From contig JAHJME010000003.1 of NCBI GenBank assembly GCA_018821435.1, forward strand, positions 1 to 62,757: DNA of 62,757 nucleotides, given 5' to 3'. Both the position numbers and the translations under genes were made by a program. Source of the DNA: Alphaproteobacteria bacterium. GTDB taxonomy: Bacteria; Pseudomonadota; Alphaproteobacteria; Caulobacterales; Caulobacteraceae. Below are positions 25,659 to 34,351 of this stretch, in pieces. Below the pieces are notes generated by a model that worked only from the letters and a program-made list of their open reading frames with translations, made no database searches and was not told the origin of the DNA. Each line of letters begins with the position of its first letter. Position 1 is the first letter of the stretch.

Positions 25659-26868
25659 GCCGGACACGACCGAGATCCAGGGTCACTGCGCGCCGGCCTT
25701 CCAGTCCGTGCGGGAGGCCTTCTCGCGGAACTTCGCCGAACATGGCGAGCGGGGCGCCGCGGTCACCGTTCGCCACCGCGGCGACCTTGTGGTCGACCTC
25801 TGGGCCGGGTCAGCCGACGGGGCAGGGCGACGGCCCTGGACCAGGGATACCCTCGCCGTGGTGTTCTCGACCACCAAGGGGCTTGCGGCGCTGTGCCTGC
25901 ACATCCTGACCGATCGCGGGCAGATCGATTTCGAGGCGCCGGTGGCGCGCTACTGGCCGGAGTTCGGCGCCAACGGGAAGGGCGACGTCACCGTGGCCAT
26001 GGTGCTCAGTCATCAGGCGGGCCTTCCGGTCTGGCAGTCCCCGCTGCCTGATGGGGCGCTCTACAACTGGGACCTGGCGGCGCGGCGCCTGGCCGACGAA
26101 GCGCCGCTGTGGGAGCCTGGAACCGCGCACGGCTATCACGGCTTGACGATCGGCTGGCTGGAGGGCGAACTGGTTCGTCGCGTGACCGGGCGCACGATCG
26201 GCGCCTTCTTCCACGAGGAGGTGGCCGGCCCCCTCGGCGCGGATGCCTGGATCGGGTTGCCCGAGACCGAACACCACCGGGTGGCCGAGATGGAGCTGCC
26301 AGCGCCCGATCCCGCCTCGGACTTCTTCCGCAAAATCACCGACGAGCCCGACTGGTACGGCGCCAAGCTGGTGACCAACGATGGCGGCGACCTGGCCGGC
26401 GTGAACAGGCCGCGGCGCTGGTCGATGGAGCATCCGTCCGCCGGTGGCGTGGCCAACGCCCGGGCGCTGGCCCAGGTCTATGCGCCCCTCTCTCTGGATG
26501 GCGCGCACGGGGGCGTCCGGCTCGTCGGCGCCGACCGCCTGGTCGGCATGCGGACGGTCCGCTCGGCCTCGTCGCGCGATCTAATCCTGCAACTGCCCAC
26601 CACCTTCACCCTGGGGTTCTCCAAAACCTGGGGCGCGCGCAGCCTCGGGCCGGGCAACTACGTGATCCTCGGCGAGCAGGCGTTCGGCACGCCGGGGTTC
26701 GGCGGCAGCCTGGGCTTCGCCGACGGCGAGGCTGGCTTGGCCTTCGGCTATGTGATGAACCGCATGGGCGGCGGCGTCGGGCTCAATGCGCGGGGGCAGG
26801 GCCTGGTGGACGCCGCCTATCGCGCGGTGGGCTATCGGAGCTCCGAGCCGGGGTTCTGGGTGCGCTAG
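25648..26868 (+). CDS. Serine hydrolase (beta-lactamase / family VIII esterase-like)
   Basis: A 406-aa protein of the penicillin-binding-protein-like hydrolase fold. The SxxK nucleophile/base pair is Ser74-Lys77 (VFSTTKG), with a downstream GYHGLTIGW segment supplying the catalytic Tyr. Family VIII esterases (EstB-like) share this layout. No signal peptide, so a cytoplasmic esterase is more likely than a beta-lactamase. ATG at 25648 is inside the last codons of the TBDR gene; the frame is open slightly earlier, but this start gives the natural overlap. The pair suggests import and ester cleavage of one substrate. Confidence 0.88.
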   Translation: MRSEPDTTEIQGHCAPAFQSVREAFSRNFAEHGERGAAVTVRHRGDLVVDLWAGSADGAGRRPWTRDTLAVVFSTTKGLAALCLHILTDRGQIDFEAPVARYWPEFGANGKGDVTVAMVLSHQAGLPVWQSPLPDGALYNWDLAARRLADEAPLWEPGTAHGYHGLTIGWLEGELVRRVTGRTIGAFFHEEVAGPLGADAWIGLPETEHHRVAEMELPAPDPASDFFRKITDEPDWYGAKLVTNDGGDLAGVNRPRRWSMEHPSAGGVANARALAQVYAPLSLDGAHGGVRLVGADRLVGMRTVRSASSRDLILQLPTTFTLGFSKTWGARSLGPGNYVILGEQAFGTPGFGGSLGFADGEAGLAFGYVMNRMGGGVGLNARGQGLVDAAYRAVGYRSSEPGFWVR

Positions 26869-26912
26869 CCGCAGGACGGTGTGGGGCAGGTGCAGCTTGA
26901 AGTCCGGCCGCC

Positions 26913-26963
26913 GAATGTCTGTTTTCAGCGCGGATCCCAAAAGGCTGCAACTGGCGCATTGCG
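26913..26963 (+). repeat. Dispersed intergenic repeat, copy 7
   Basis: GAATGTCTGTTTTCAGCGCG, then GATCCCAAAAGGCTGCAACT, then GGCGCATTGCGG; the ends match the family and the middle differs. It sits in the 376-bp gap between the serine hydrolase and CHASE2 genes, in which no other feature could be identified. Confidence 0.55.
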
Positions 26964-27244
26964 GTCCTGGGCAAGGCGACCGTTCCCGGCGCATGCGCCC
27001 ATTGAAGCCGCGGGCCTCTACTAGAGCCGCGCCCCGTCAATCCCCGCGGGTCGTGGCCCAGACGGTCAGATATCGCCGTCTGAGGCCGACGAACGTCGCC
27101 CATGTTGACGACTGAGCGCCCGGCGCGAACGGCCAGCGCGCTGGCCGTCGGCTCTTGCACGCTCACGCGCAAGCTGGACAACGGAAGAGCCGCACCCGAA
27201 AGTCGTGCTCCGCCACCATCACGACGCAAGGGGACTCAGAGACG

Positions 27245-28546
27245 ATGTCGCGCTTCAAAGGGTCGCCAAAGGCGATCCATGCGGCGCTTCTGGCGCTCTC
27301 GGTCTTTCTGTCCGGTGCCTTGCTGCTTTTCATTGAACCCTTCGATCTTGATCGCGCGGCCGGGGCCGCCGGCCGCAGCGCATTCTATAAGGTCGCCGCC
27401 TTTGCCTACCCGGGCCGCGAGCGACCTGGCCCAGTCCCGATCGAGATCGTACAGGCTGACGACCGCCTCCTGGCCGACGAAGAGCTGGCTTGGCCCATGC
27501 CCTATGGAACCCACGCCGCGGTCATCGACGCCATCAGCGAAGCCGGCCCCCGGGCGCTCTTCGTGGACTTCCTCTTCGTCGACACGCGACCGGATCCCGA
27601 CTTCGACGAACTGGTCGCCGCCATCGAGCGCGCGGCCTCCCGCCACATGGTCTTCATCGCGGCGGCGCCGGAGGAAGTTCTCGGCCGTCCAGCGCGCCAG
27701 GAACTGGTCGCCCTGGCGCGGCGGAACCCTCGGGTCCAGCTCGTGTCTGTGCGTCTGGGCCGATCGATCGCGGACGGACGAGCCTATCCGTTGCGCCCCG
27801 ACCCCGATGGCCGCGTCCCCGCAGCCGTCGCCTTGTGCCGTACGATCGCGGGTTGCCGTGTCGCTACCGGCGAGGATGTCGATGTCTGGTGGGGCGCGCA
27901 GGGCTATAAAGGGGTGGAGGCCACGGCCCCGGGACGCGCGCTCAACTTCGTGACGACCGCCGTGCTGGGCGACTTCACGCCCCGTCCGTTGCGCCTCACG
28001 GACCCCTTGCCCCAACCGTTCACGACGCTCACGGCGGCCCGTGACCTCCTTAAGGGCGACACCTATGACGCCGCGATCAAACGCTTGCACGGGGCGGTCG
28101 TGCTCTACGGTGGGAACTTCGCCTTCACCGGGGACGTCGCCCAAACGCCCGTCTACGGCCTCGTGCCAGGCTCGCATGTCCACGCGATGGTGCTCGACAA
28201 CCTCGCCCGCAGCGCATTGGTGCGGATCGACCCGCCGTTTGGCCTCGGGCCGAAGGGCCACCAGCTCCTGTCGCTCGCGCTGATCTGCCTGGTGCTCGGC
28301 GCGTGGCGGCTGGCCTGGCCCACCCGTTCAAGCGCCGCAACGGAAGGCCGGAAGCTGGAACTTCGCTTCGGCGACATGGCCGTGCTGGCGCTCGCAGCGC
28401 TGGCGATCGCGCTCTTCGAATTCGCCGTCCTAAAGGTCGGCCCCATCGCGTGGTTTCCTGTTCTATTGGCGGCGCTGGGCGCCGATGCGCTCGTCGCGCC
28501 TCTTCTTGAGCGGATATTGCAACCCAAGCGCGCGGCGGGTGATTGA
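27245..28546 (+). CDS. CHASE2-domain membrane sensor without output domain
   Basis: A 433-aa protein with one N-terminal membrane helix (about 11-31), a periplasmic CHASE2 domain (about 32-325, including RALFVDFLFVD and VVLYGGNF) and three C-terminal hydrophobic helices (about 337-355, 378-397, 402-425). CHASE2 sensors normally carry a cyclase, kinase or GGDEF domain after the last helix; here the chain ends after it. GGGGACTCAGAG precedes the ATG at 27245. It heads an apparent operon with a small exported protein and an M48 peptidase, which may be the functional output. Confidence 0.85.
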   Translation: MSRFKGSPKAIHAALLALSVFLSGALLLFIEPFDLDRAAGAAGRSAFYKVAAFAYPGRERPGPVPIEIVQADDRLLADEELAWPMPYGTHAAVIDAISEAGPRALFVDFLFVDTRPDPDFDELVAAIERAASRHMVFIAAAPEEVLGRPARQELVALARRNPRVQLVSVRLGRSIADGRAYPLRPDPDGRVPAAVALCRTIAGCRVATGEDVDVWWGAQGYKGVEATAPGRALNFVTTAVLGDFTPRPLRLTDPLPQPFTTLTAARDLLKGDTYDAAIKRLHGAVVLYGGNFAFTGDVAQTPVYGLVPGSHVHAMVLDNLARSALVRIDPPFGLGPKGHQLLSLALICLVLGAWRLAWPTRSSAATEGRKLELRFGDMAVLALAALAIALFEFAVLKVGPIAWFPVLLAALGADALVAPLLERILQPKRAAGD

Positions 28547-28603
28547 CACCCCCACGGCGTTCCTAGCGTAGTTGAAGCTGATCGGTCTCAGGGGGAGGGG
28601 GCT

Positions 28604-28966
28604 TTGGTTCGGGTCATGCTCATGGGCGCGGTCTGCGCGCTGGCGCTGGGGTGCGATGCCAACGCGGCTGAGGACGCGGACGCCAAGTCTCCCGTCGTCG
28701 TTCGAGACCTGCGGGTGGAGACGGTTTCTTGCTGGGTGGCCGCCTCCCCGACCCCGCAGACCTGCGCCCGTAAGCTGTTCAGCCCGTTCCCACAAAAGAC
28801 AAGAAGACGGTCGACCACCTTCAAGGCCACCCTACAGCTCTCCGACGGCTCGGAGGTTTGGGTTCGGGAACAAGATCTGATCGTCGACCGCGCCGGGAAG
28901 GGTCTCACCCCCGTCAATGGCCGCGCGGCGCCCCAGGTGGGCGCGGGCCGAAATCTAGATCGGTGA
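28604..28966 (+). CDS. Small exported hypothetical protein
   Basis: A 120-aa protein starting at TTG 28604, which lies just after GGGGGAGGGG; an ATG at 28616 is an alternative. A hydrophobic leader (VMLMGAVCALALGC) suggests export and possibly lipidation of the Cys. Two further cysteines (VSCWVA and TCARK) flank a short loop. It lies between the CHASE2 and M48 genes and its stop overlaps the GTG of the M48 gene (GTGA), so the three are an operon. Family unknown. Confidence 0.65.
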   Translation: MVRVMLMGAVCALALGCDANAAEDADAKSPVVVRDLRVETVSCWVAASPTPQTCARKLFSPFPQKTRRRSTTFKATLQLSDGSEVWVREQDLIVDRAGKGLTPVNGRAAPQVGAGRNLDR

Positions 28967-30777
28967 GCAAGGCCGTGGGGCCGAGGACGGGACGCCGACC
29001 GCTCAGGTGGCTGCTCTCAGCCTTGATTGTCGCGTCGCCCTGCGGCGGATCGACGGCGCAGGCCGCCGAGCGGAGCCGACCGGTCAACAGCGCTGGACAG
29101 GACGACCTCGCCCGCTTGTCGGCAAAACCCGCCGTCTGGGCGAACTGGTCGGCGAAGGCGCTGGCGTCGGCTCGCGCATTCCAGATCACCGAACAAGAGA
29201 AACTCGGAACGCCTAGCCGGACCGTCCCCGCGCTCGACGCGGAGGTGCAAAGAATCCTGACCCGCCTGGAGCCGCATGTGCCCGGGGGCCGTGTGCCCAA
29301 TCCGGTCATTGTTGAAGACTGTCCGCAGTATAATGCGTCGGCTATGCGGTCGGGTTATGTCCGCATCTGCCGCGCGGTCTTCGCAAAGAGCGAGACCGAG
29401 GACGCCGTCGCATTCGTCATCGCGCACGAGCTGTCCCATTATATTCGCCGCGACTTCGACGCCGAGACCGCCGCCCGTTCCCTCGAGCGTCTCGCCGGCA
29501 TGGGTGGCATCGCCGCGCAACGCATGATCGAGACGAACTCGGCCGACACCTTCCAAGCCAACCTGAAGACCGGCGCCACGAACCCGGTCGACGAAGTCGG
29601 GGGCATGGCGATCGAACGGCTGGTAAAGCGGCGAAACGGGACCAAGCATGAGCTCGAAACGCTAGCCGCCGTCATCGCCATCTCCGTGGTCGCCAACCAG
29701 CTCGCGACGTCGAGCCTTGCGCGGATGCTACCCGCCCAGGAGCGGGCCGCCGATCGGCTGGCGATCGATTTGATCGTGCGCGCGGGCTATAATCCTCAGG
29801 CCGCGACGGAAGCGCTGGAGAACTCGTCGGAAGATCGGCTCACATTGCCGGACGATCCGTTCGACGTCCGGGGCGTGATCCTGGCGCGTCGGACGCCAAC
29901 CACGCATCCCGAGGTGGCCGAGCGGCTCGAAAGTCTGCGCGCCTACATCGCCAAGCACCACGGGCGGGCGGACATTCTGGACCGCCAGGGAACGCCGCTT
30001 CCCTGGCTTGATCCCGCCGAAGACGCCGGTAAGTTTGACGACCTCCTGAAGCTCTTCGACAACGATTACCGCGTCGAGACCGCGCTGTTGCTGGCCATCA
30101 ACGGGCGGGCCCAACTCGAACGCGGGCCCACCGACCCGGTCTCGATGGAGCGCTTCTGGCGCATCTGCGGCGCGGCGATGGGGGTGGCTGAGACCCTCCG
30201 CCCCGCGCGGGTCGATCTCTCAGCGGGCGCGATCGACCGGTTGTCACAAGCGGGGCAGCTGTGCGGCCGGCGGGACCTGGAGAGGTTCTTCGACCGCCGG
30301 CCGGTCGTTCGCGGACTCAGCGACAAGACCCAGCGCGAGAAGGTCAATGTCACCCTCGTATTCGGGACAAAGTACGCGCTCTTTGAGCTGTCGAGTTATC
30401 GTGTCCTGCGGAGCCTCGAGATCGATCAAAGCCGCTCGTTCCAGCCGCCGCCTTGGGCGGGCCGCCGCAAGGCGAGCCTGGATGTCGGCGATCTGATCCT
30501 CTTGGAAGGTCAACCGGCGAAGGGGATCGCCTACGCCCCGCTGTTGTTGAAGCCCGGCGGGGAAGTCCGGCCGAACGCGCCATCGGGCGCGCCCGTCGTC
30601 TACCCCACCGGCGCAGTGGTCTACGCCATGGGGGTCGAGGAGGGGTGGATCCGGCTGAGCGGCGGTAGTTACGTCCGCGTCTCGGACATCAAGGCGGTCG
30701 CGCCCCCGCGCTTCAATTCCGAGATCGTCTACAAGGATGATTCCGGGTCCAGCCTCGGCGTGTCTTGGCAGCGCTAG
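28963..30777 (+). CDS. M48-family metallopeptidase, exported
   Basis: A 604-aa protein with a long basic leader and hydrophobic core (about residues 15-35, ending AQAAE). The zinc site is complete: HELSH at 155-159 and the third ligand Glu260 in ERAADRLAID. The C-terminal about 250 residues (after about 350) contain no recognised domain and are much longer than in BepA- or LoiP-like M48 enzymes, which have TPRs or nothing there. The GTG at 28963 overlaps the upstream stop. M48 enzymes of this type degrade misfolded or outer-membrane proteins in the periplasm; coupling to a CHASE2 sensor is unusual. Confidence 0.85.
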   Translation: MSKAVGPRTGRRPLRWLLSALIVASPCGGSTAQAAERSRPVNSAGQDDLARLSAKPAVWANWSAKALASARAFQITEQEKLGTPSRTVPALDAEVQRILTRLEPHVPGGRVPNPVIVEDCPQYNASAMRSGYVRICRAVFAKSETEDAVAFVIAHELSHYIRRDFDAETAARSLERLAGMGGIAAQRMIETNSADTFQANLKTGATNPVDEVGGMAIERLVKRRNGTKHELETLAAVIAISVVANQLATSSLARMLPAQERAADRLAIDLIVRAGYNPQAATEALENSSEDRLTLPDDPFDVRGVILARRTPTTHPEVAERLESLRAYIAKHHGRADILDRQGTPLPWLDPAEDAGKFDDLLKLFDNDYRVETALLLAINGRAQLERGPTDPVSMERFWRICGAAMGVAETLRPARVDLSAGAIDRLSQAGQLCGRRDLERFFDRRPVVRGLSDKTQREKVNVTLVFGTKYALFELSSYRVLRSLEIDQSRSFQPPPWAGRRKASLDVGDLILLEGQPAKGIAYAPLLLKPGGEVRPNAPSGAPVVYPTGAVVYAMGVEEGWIRLSGGSYVRVSDIKAVAPPRFNSEIVYKDDSGSSLGVSWQR

Positions 30778-31139
30778 CAGCCGATCGCCGCGCCGTGGCG
30801 GGAATGGGGACGGTGGCTTCGCCAAACCCCCATATCGTGTCGGTCAAAGCCCGTCTCATGCCGGCGCCTGGGCACTGTATTGGGCCGCGCGACCAAGCTG
30901 GGCTCCACCCTCAACGAGCCTACCCGCAGCGGCGCGGGTGGCCGCCGTACGCGAGCGTCGCGTATGCGGCTCAGTCCCAAGGACCGCTCCTGGCGCCGAC
31001 CCGTAGTTGTCTCGTGATCATCATCCGACAGGTGCTGACCGATCCAGCTTGGCGTCAGCTCCTGAATTGAACAGCGACGAACGTCATCTGAGCGCCTCCA
31101 GTCAGGCTGATGATAACCGCTTCCCCTCCCATTAGGGTG
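30778..31139. other. Gene-free stretch
   Basis: About 360 bases after the M48 gene. Short open frames exist on both strands but are compositionally unconvincing and have no ribosome binding sites. No tRNA, repeat copy or promoter could be recognised. Confidence 0.4.
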
Positions 31140-31192
31140 TTGTGGGGCGCCTGCCACCGCCCTCGGCCCGCCGAGGGGAGGCTCCACCACAA
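31140..31192. other. Long imperfect hairpin upstream of the LprI-like gene
   Basis: The core CCCTCGGC/GCCGAGGG pairs perfectly around CC (31160-31177). Outside it, TTGTGG (31140-31145) pairs with CCACAA (31187-31192), with partly paired arms between. The structure ends about 84 bases before the lipoprotein start and could be a terminator, leader or small RNA fold; no U-tract is present. Confidence 0.4.
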
Positions 31193-31275
31193 GCTCGCGT
31201 TCGTCCTCATGGAGCTGAGCCTTGGCAGCTCGTTTCAAGTCCCGTAGGTAGTTTAGGAGTTTGTGGGGGAATATC

Positions 31276-32160
31276 ATGAAGCGGGTCGCGCTCGTGCTGT
31301 GCGGTGCAGTCGCGTTGTTGTCTGGTTGCGATAAGGTGGCTGAGACAAGTTGCACGAGCGAGAGCTCACAGGCGGTTATCGCAAGCATTGTCTCCGACGA
31401 GCTCGTAAAATCCACTTTGGCTCAGCTGGGTAACGAGCCCTCGGCGGTGCAGGCTACCGAGTCCAAGGTGCGCGCCACCGTCAATCTCATCAAGGTCACC
31501 CTCCAAGATATTCGAACGACCAAAGAGGATCCAGACAGCACCAAGCGGTTCTGCGAGGGGACCGTAAAGATCATCGTGCCTCTCGGAATGATCAATGATG
31601 CTGATGCCGCAAGGCGAGCGATTCAAGTTTCGAATGTAGCGACGCTTATTCAGCAGGCCGGCTTTGAGCGATCTGCGGATAGTTTGACCCGGCAGCTAAA
31701 TTTTACCGTCCAACCAACCGACGACAAAAAGAAGACGTTCGGAGAAGTCGAAGGGTTTGACGCGCAGCTGACGGCGTTGGGCGAGATCGTCGCATCCCAT
31801 CTCTTGCGTATACATATCGACGCTAGACAGCAGACTGCGGCACTGGAAGCGCAGGCGGAACAGACGCAACTCGCGCAAGCAACCGCCGCTCAGAATCAAG
31901 CTGACTTGGAGATGGCCGCCGCCGAGAACAAGCTTGCCAACCAAGCGATCTCAGAAGTGTGGAAGGCGGTTCCGGAAGCAACTCGAGCTCAATATCTGGA
32001 CATGCAGCGCGCTTGGATCAAAAAGAAGACTGCTGACTGCAACATCAAGGCGGCAGAGACCTCAATTGATCCAGCTATCAAGGAGGCGGCCCGGCTCCGC
32101 TGCGATACCGAGATGACAGCCGCTCGTTCGACTGAACTACGGCAGTTGATGGATGGCTAG
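31276..32160 (+). CDS. Lipoprotein with coiled coil and LprI-like C-terminal domain
   Basis: A 294-aa-range lipoprotein: MKRVALVLCGAVALLSGC gives a good lipobox (LLSGC, Cys18). A helical region about 185-225 rich in Gln/Ala (AALEAQAEQTQLAQATAAQ) is probably coiled coil. The last about 60 residues (YLDMQRAWIKKKTADC ... ARLRCDTEMTAARSTEL) match the LprI/DUF1311 pattern of Trp plus paired Cys, seen in lysozyme-inhibitor-like periplasmic proteins. GGGGGA precedes the ATG at 31276. Codon use is visibly less GC-rich than in flanking genes, which may indicate recent acquisition. Confidence 0.75.
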   Translation: MKRVALVLCGAVALLSGCDKVAETSCTSESSQAVIASIVSDELVKSTLAQLGNEPSAVQATESKVRATVNLIKVTLQDIRTTKEDPDSTKRFCEGTVKIIVPLGMINDADAARRAIQVSNVATLIQQAGFERSADSLTRQLNFTVQPTDDKKKTFGEVEGFDAQLTALGEIVASHLLRIHIDARQQTAALEAQAEQTQLAQATAAQNQADLEMAAAENKLANQAISEVWKAVPEATRAQYLDMQRAWIKKKTADCNIKAAETSIDPAIKEAARLRCDTEMTAARSTELRQLMDG

Positions 32161-32463
32161 TCACGGCTGTGGGCGGACGGTGGGGTCGGGATCTGCCACG
32201 TAAACAAGCTGACAAGCGGGTGCTGCTGCTAGCCCCGTCAGGGCCGGTTTCGGTGTGAAGCCAAAGTGAGCTGCCCACCACCTTTGCCAGTGACCTCACT
32301 GACGGAGTGGCGTGGGGTCAGGTGCCCCAGACGCTGCGCAGCGCCTCGGGAAGGCGACCCGCGGAGGCCGGTGCTTGCCACGCTTGGCCCCACGCTCGCA
32401 ATCGGCGACGAATTCGATCGTGGGAGGCACCCTGGGGATGCTCGCTGGGTAGGTGGGGGTTGT
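32161..32463. other. Gene-free stretch
   Basis: About 300 bases after the lipoprotein gene. No convincing open frame, RNA gene or repeat copy is seen. It contains a GC-rich patch of short dyads near 32280-32380 without a clear single hairpin. Confidence 0.35.
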
Positions 32464-32694
32464 GTGGCGCGAAGTTCGTACCTCGGGGGTTCCACAGTGG
32501 TTGGTGGTCTCCAGAAGCCTTCCGCCAAGCGGCAGCGGATCGTGAAGCGGTTCAAGGCTCTGGGTATTGGTGCTGCCCGCGGATCGTTGGCGGTGGAACG
32601 CGTTGCCTATGAGGCGCGTGTCGCCAACGAAGGTGGCCCGCCGCTCATCCCTATTGAGGAGCCTCAGAAGTCGCCTGGTAAGCGCAGGCGCTAA
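32464..32694 (+). CDS. Possible small basic protein
   Basis: A GTG at 32464 preceded by GGTGGGGGTT opens a 76-aa frame rich in Lys/Arg, including SAKRQRIVKRFKALGIGAAR and a tail of SPGKRRR. The internal part (SLAVERVAYEARVANE) looks helical. The frame runs upstream to 32266, but that part is poor in protein character. Not recognised. It sits immediately before a dispersed repeat and the methylase island. Confidence 0.4.
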   Translation: MARSSYLGGSTVVGGLQKPSAKRQRIVKRFKALGIGAARGSLAVERVAYEARVANEGGPPLIPIEEPQKSPGKRRR

Positions 32695-32704
32695 GCGAAG
32701 CGCC

Positions 32705-32750
32705 AAGGTCAGCTTTCCGCAGCGATCCCAATGTCTCCAACTGGCGCTTG
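32705..32750 (+). repeat. Dispersed intergenic repeat, copy 8
   Basis: AAGGTCAGCTTTCCGCAGC, then GATCCCAATGTCTCCAACTG and GCGCTTG. This is the last copy found in the window; it lies about 100 bases before the 3' end of the cytosine methylase gene. Confidence 0.55.
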
Positions 32751-32851
32751 CGAGACGCTGTGTTCGTCGTCTGTGACGTCGACGCCAAACAATACATGCG
32801 GGCGAACTTCTAGCCTTTTCGGCAAACATATCCACGTCGTCATCGGCGCAG

Positions 32852-34351
32852 TTATGCGGCGTCGCTTTCCAGAGAGCGGGCGCCATCTTGCTGGACGGCG
32901 TGTGGCAGCCGGACGAGATCCTTGCGGAGACTTGCGCCGACCGCCTGTGCGAGCAGCGGGGGAACCGCGTTGCCGATCTGGCGGAACGCCGCGTTCATGG
33001 CGCCCGCAAAGCGGAAGCCGTCGGGAAACGACTGAAGCCTGGCGGCCTCCCGGACCGTGACCGTCCGCTTCTGCGAGCCGTCCCAGTGGATGTGGGAGTA
33101 GGTGTCCTTGCCCATATGCGCCGTCAGCGTGCGCGAGGGCATGCCCGGATCGAGCTTCCACCACTTGTTGGGGAACTTCCCAGGATCGTACGGCGGGACC
33201 GTGCTGGCCTTGAGCGCGTCGTAGGCCGGTGTGCCGCGGACCGGCCGCGGCTTCTGCGCCGCCAGCTTCTCCTTGAAGATCTGCGCGGCGACTTCGCAGG
33301 CGTGCGGGTAGTCCCCGCCCTGGTCCATCCGCCGGAAGATCGGAAAGTCGCGTGGCGTCAGCCGGACCACATGGCCGTCGGTGCTGGCGTGAGATTTCTG
33401 GAATCCGGTCCAGTTGCGCATCAACTTGGCATAGTCGGTGAGGTCCGAGAACGACGCGTACGGCAGATGGTCCATAACCTTGCGTCGACGCATCACGACC
33501 GGATCCCGGAAGTGCTCTCTGACACGCGGCAGGTCGCTCAGCGCCGCCTTGACCGTAATCGCCCCGGGCAGTCCGGACGCCGGCGCGGGGATGGCCGCGA
33601 AATGTGATCCTTCGGCGGGCACGTGACGCAGCGCGACCATCCGCGCCGCGGCATAGCCGGAGGGCAGCTTCGCCGAGTGGGTCGGCTGCGGAAAGCTCGG
33701 CTCGACACCCAGCGAACGGTCGATAGCCACCAGGAACAGCCGTTCACGCATCTGGGGCACGCCGTAATAGGCGGCGTTGAGCAGCGTGTAGCGGGCGACG
33801 TACCCCATCTCCTCGAGCGTGCCACAGATCTCCTCGGGCACGTTGTGACCGCCGTGATTGAGGATGTCCGGGACGTTCTCGATCACGATGGCGACCGGCT
33901 GAACGGCTTCGGCGTACTGCAGGAAGCGACGGTAGAGCTGGGCCCTGGGGTCGTTCTTGAAGGCCTCCTCGTCGCCGCTGACAGAGCGCAGCTTGGAACG
34001 GCCGATGCGCGCGAAAGCCTGGCAAGGAAGGCCCGCCGCCAGAACGTCGAAGCGCTGGCAGATGTCGTCTCCCAGACCAATCTCGCGTGCCAGGCTCGCC
34101 GGATCGGAGAGAACCATGTCCCTCGGCGCCGCCCAGGCTGCGCGATGGTCTTCCGAAGGCGGCCGGAAGTTCAGCGCGTAGCTGGCAGCCGCGGTGGCAT
34201 CGAACTCCACGTGGGCCAGCAGCTCGAATCCGGCAGCGGCCAGGCCCAGCGACATCCCCCCGCAGCCCGAACAGAGCTCGAGCACCCGGGGCGCGCCGCC
34301 GTCGCGCAGCCGTTCAAGCTTCGTGGCGCGCGCTGCTGCGTCGAGCTTCAT
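32852..34351 (-). CDS. DNA (cytosine-5) methyltransferase
   Basis: A protein of about 499 aa. Conserved C5-MTase motifs appear in order: motif I LELCSGCGGMSLGL (about 24-37, a variant of F-x-G-x-G-G), motif IV with catalytic Cys in GLPCQAFAR (about 107-115), motif VI ENVPD (about 158-162), motif VIII MRERLFLVA, and motif X RQIGNAVPP (about 457-465). The region between VIII and IX, about 180 residues, is the target-recognition domain; the recognised sequence cannot be read from it. ATG at 34351 has an AAGGT upstream; a GTG five codons earlier is possible. The gene overlaps vsr by about 38 bases. It probably protects host DNA from the adjacent restriction-type operon. Confidence 0.93.
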   Translation of the reverse strand: MKLDAAARATKLERLRDGGAPRVLELCSGCGGMSLGLAAAGFELLAHVEFDATAAASYALNFRPPSEDHRAAWAAPRDMVLSDPASLAREIGLGDDICQRFDVLAAGLPCQAFARIGRSKLRSVSGDEEAFKNDPRAQLYRRFLQYAEAVQPVAIVIENVPDILNHGGHNVPEEICGTLEEMGYVARYTLLNAAYYGVPQMRERLFLVAIDRSLGVEPSFPQPTHSAKLPSGYAAARMVALRHVPAEGSHFAAIPAPASGLPGAITVKAALSDLPRVREHFRDPVVMRRRKVMDHLPYASFSDLTDYAKLMRNWTGFQKSHASTDGHVVRLTPRDFPIFRRMDQGGDYPHACEVAAQIFKEKLAAQKPRPVRGTPAYDALKASTVPPYDPGKFPNKWWKLDPGMPSRTLTAHMGKDTYSHIHWDGSQKRTVTVREAARLQSFPDGFRFAGAMNAAFRQIGNAVPPLLAQAVGASLRKDLVRLPHAVQQDGARSLESDAA

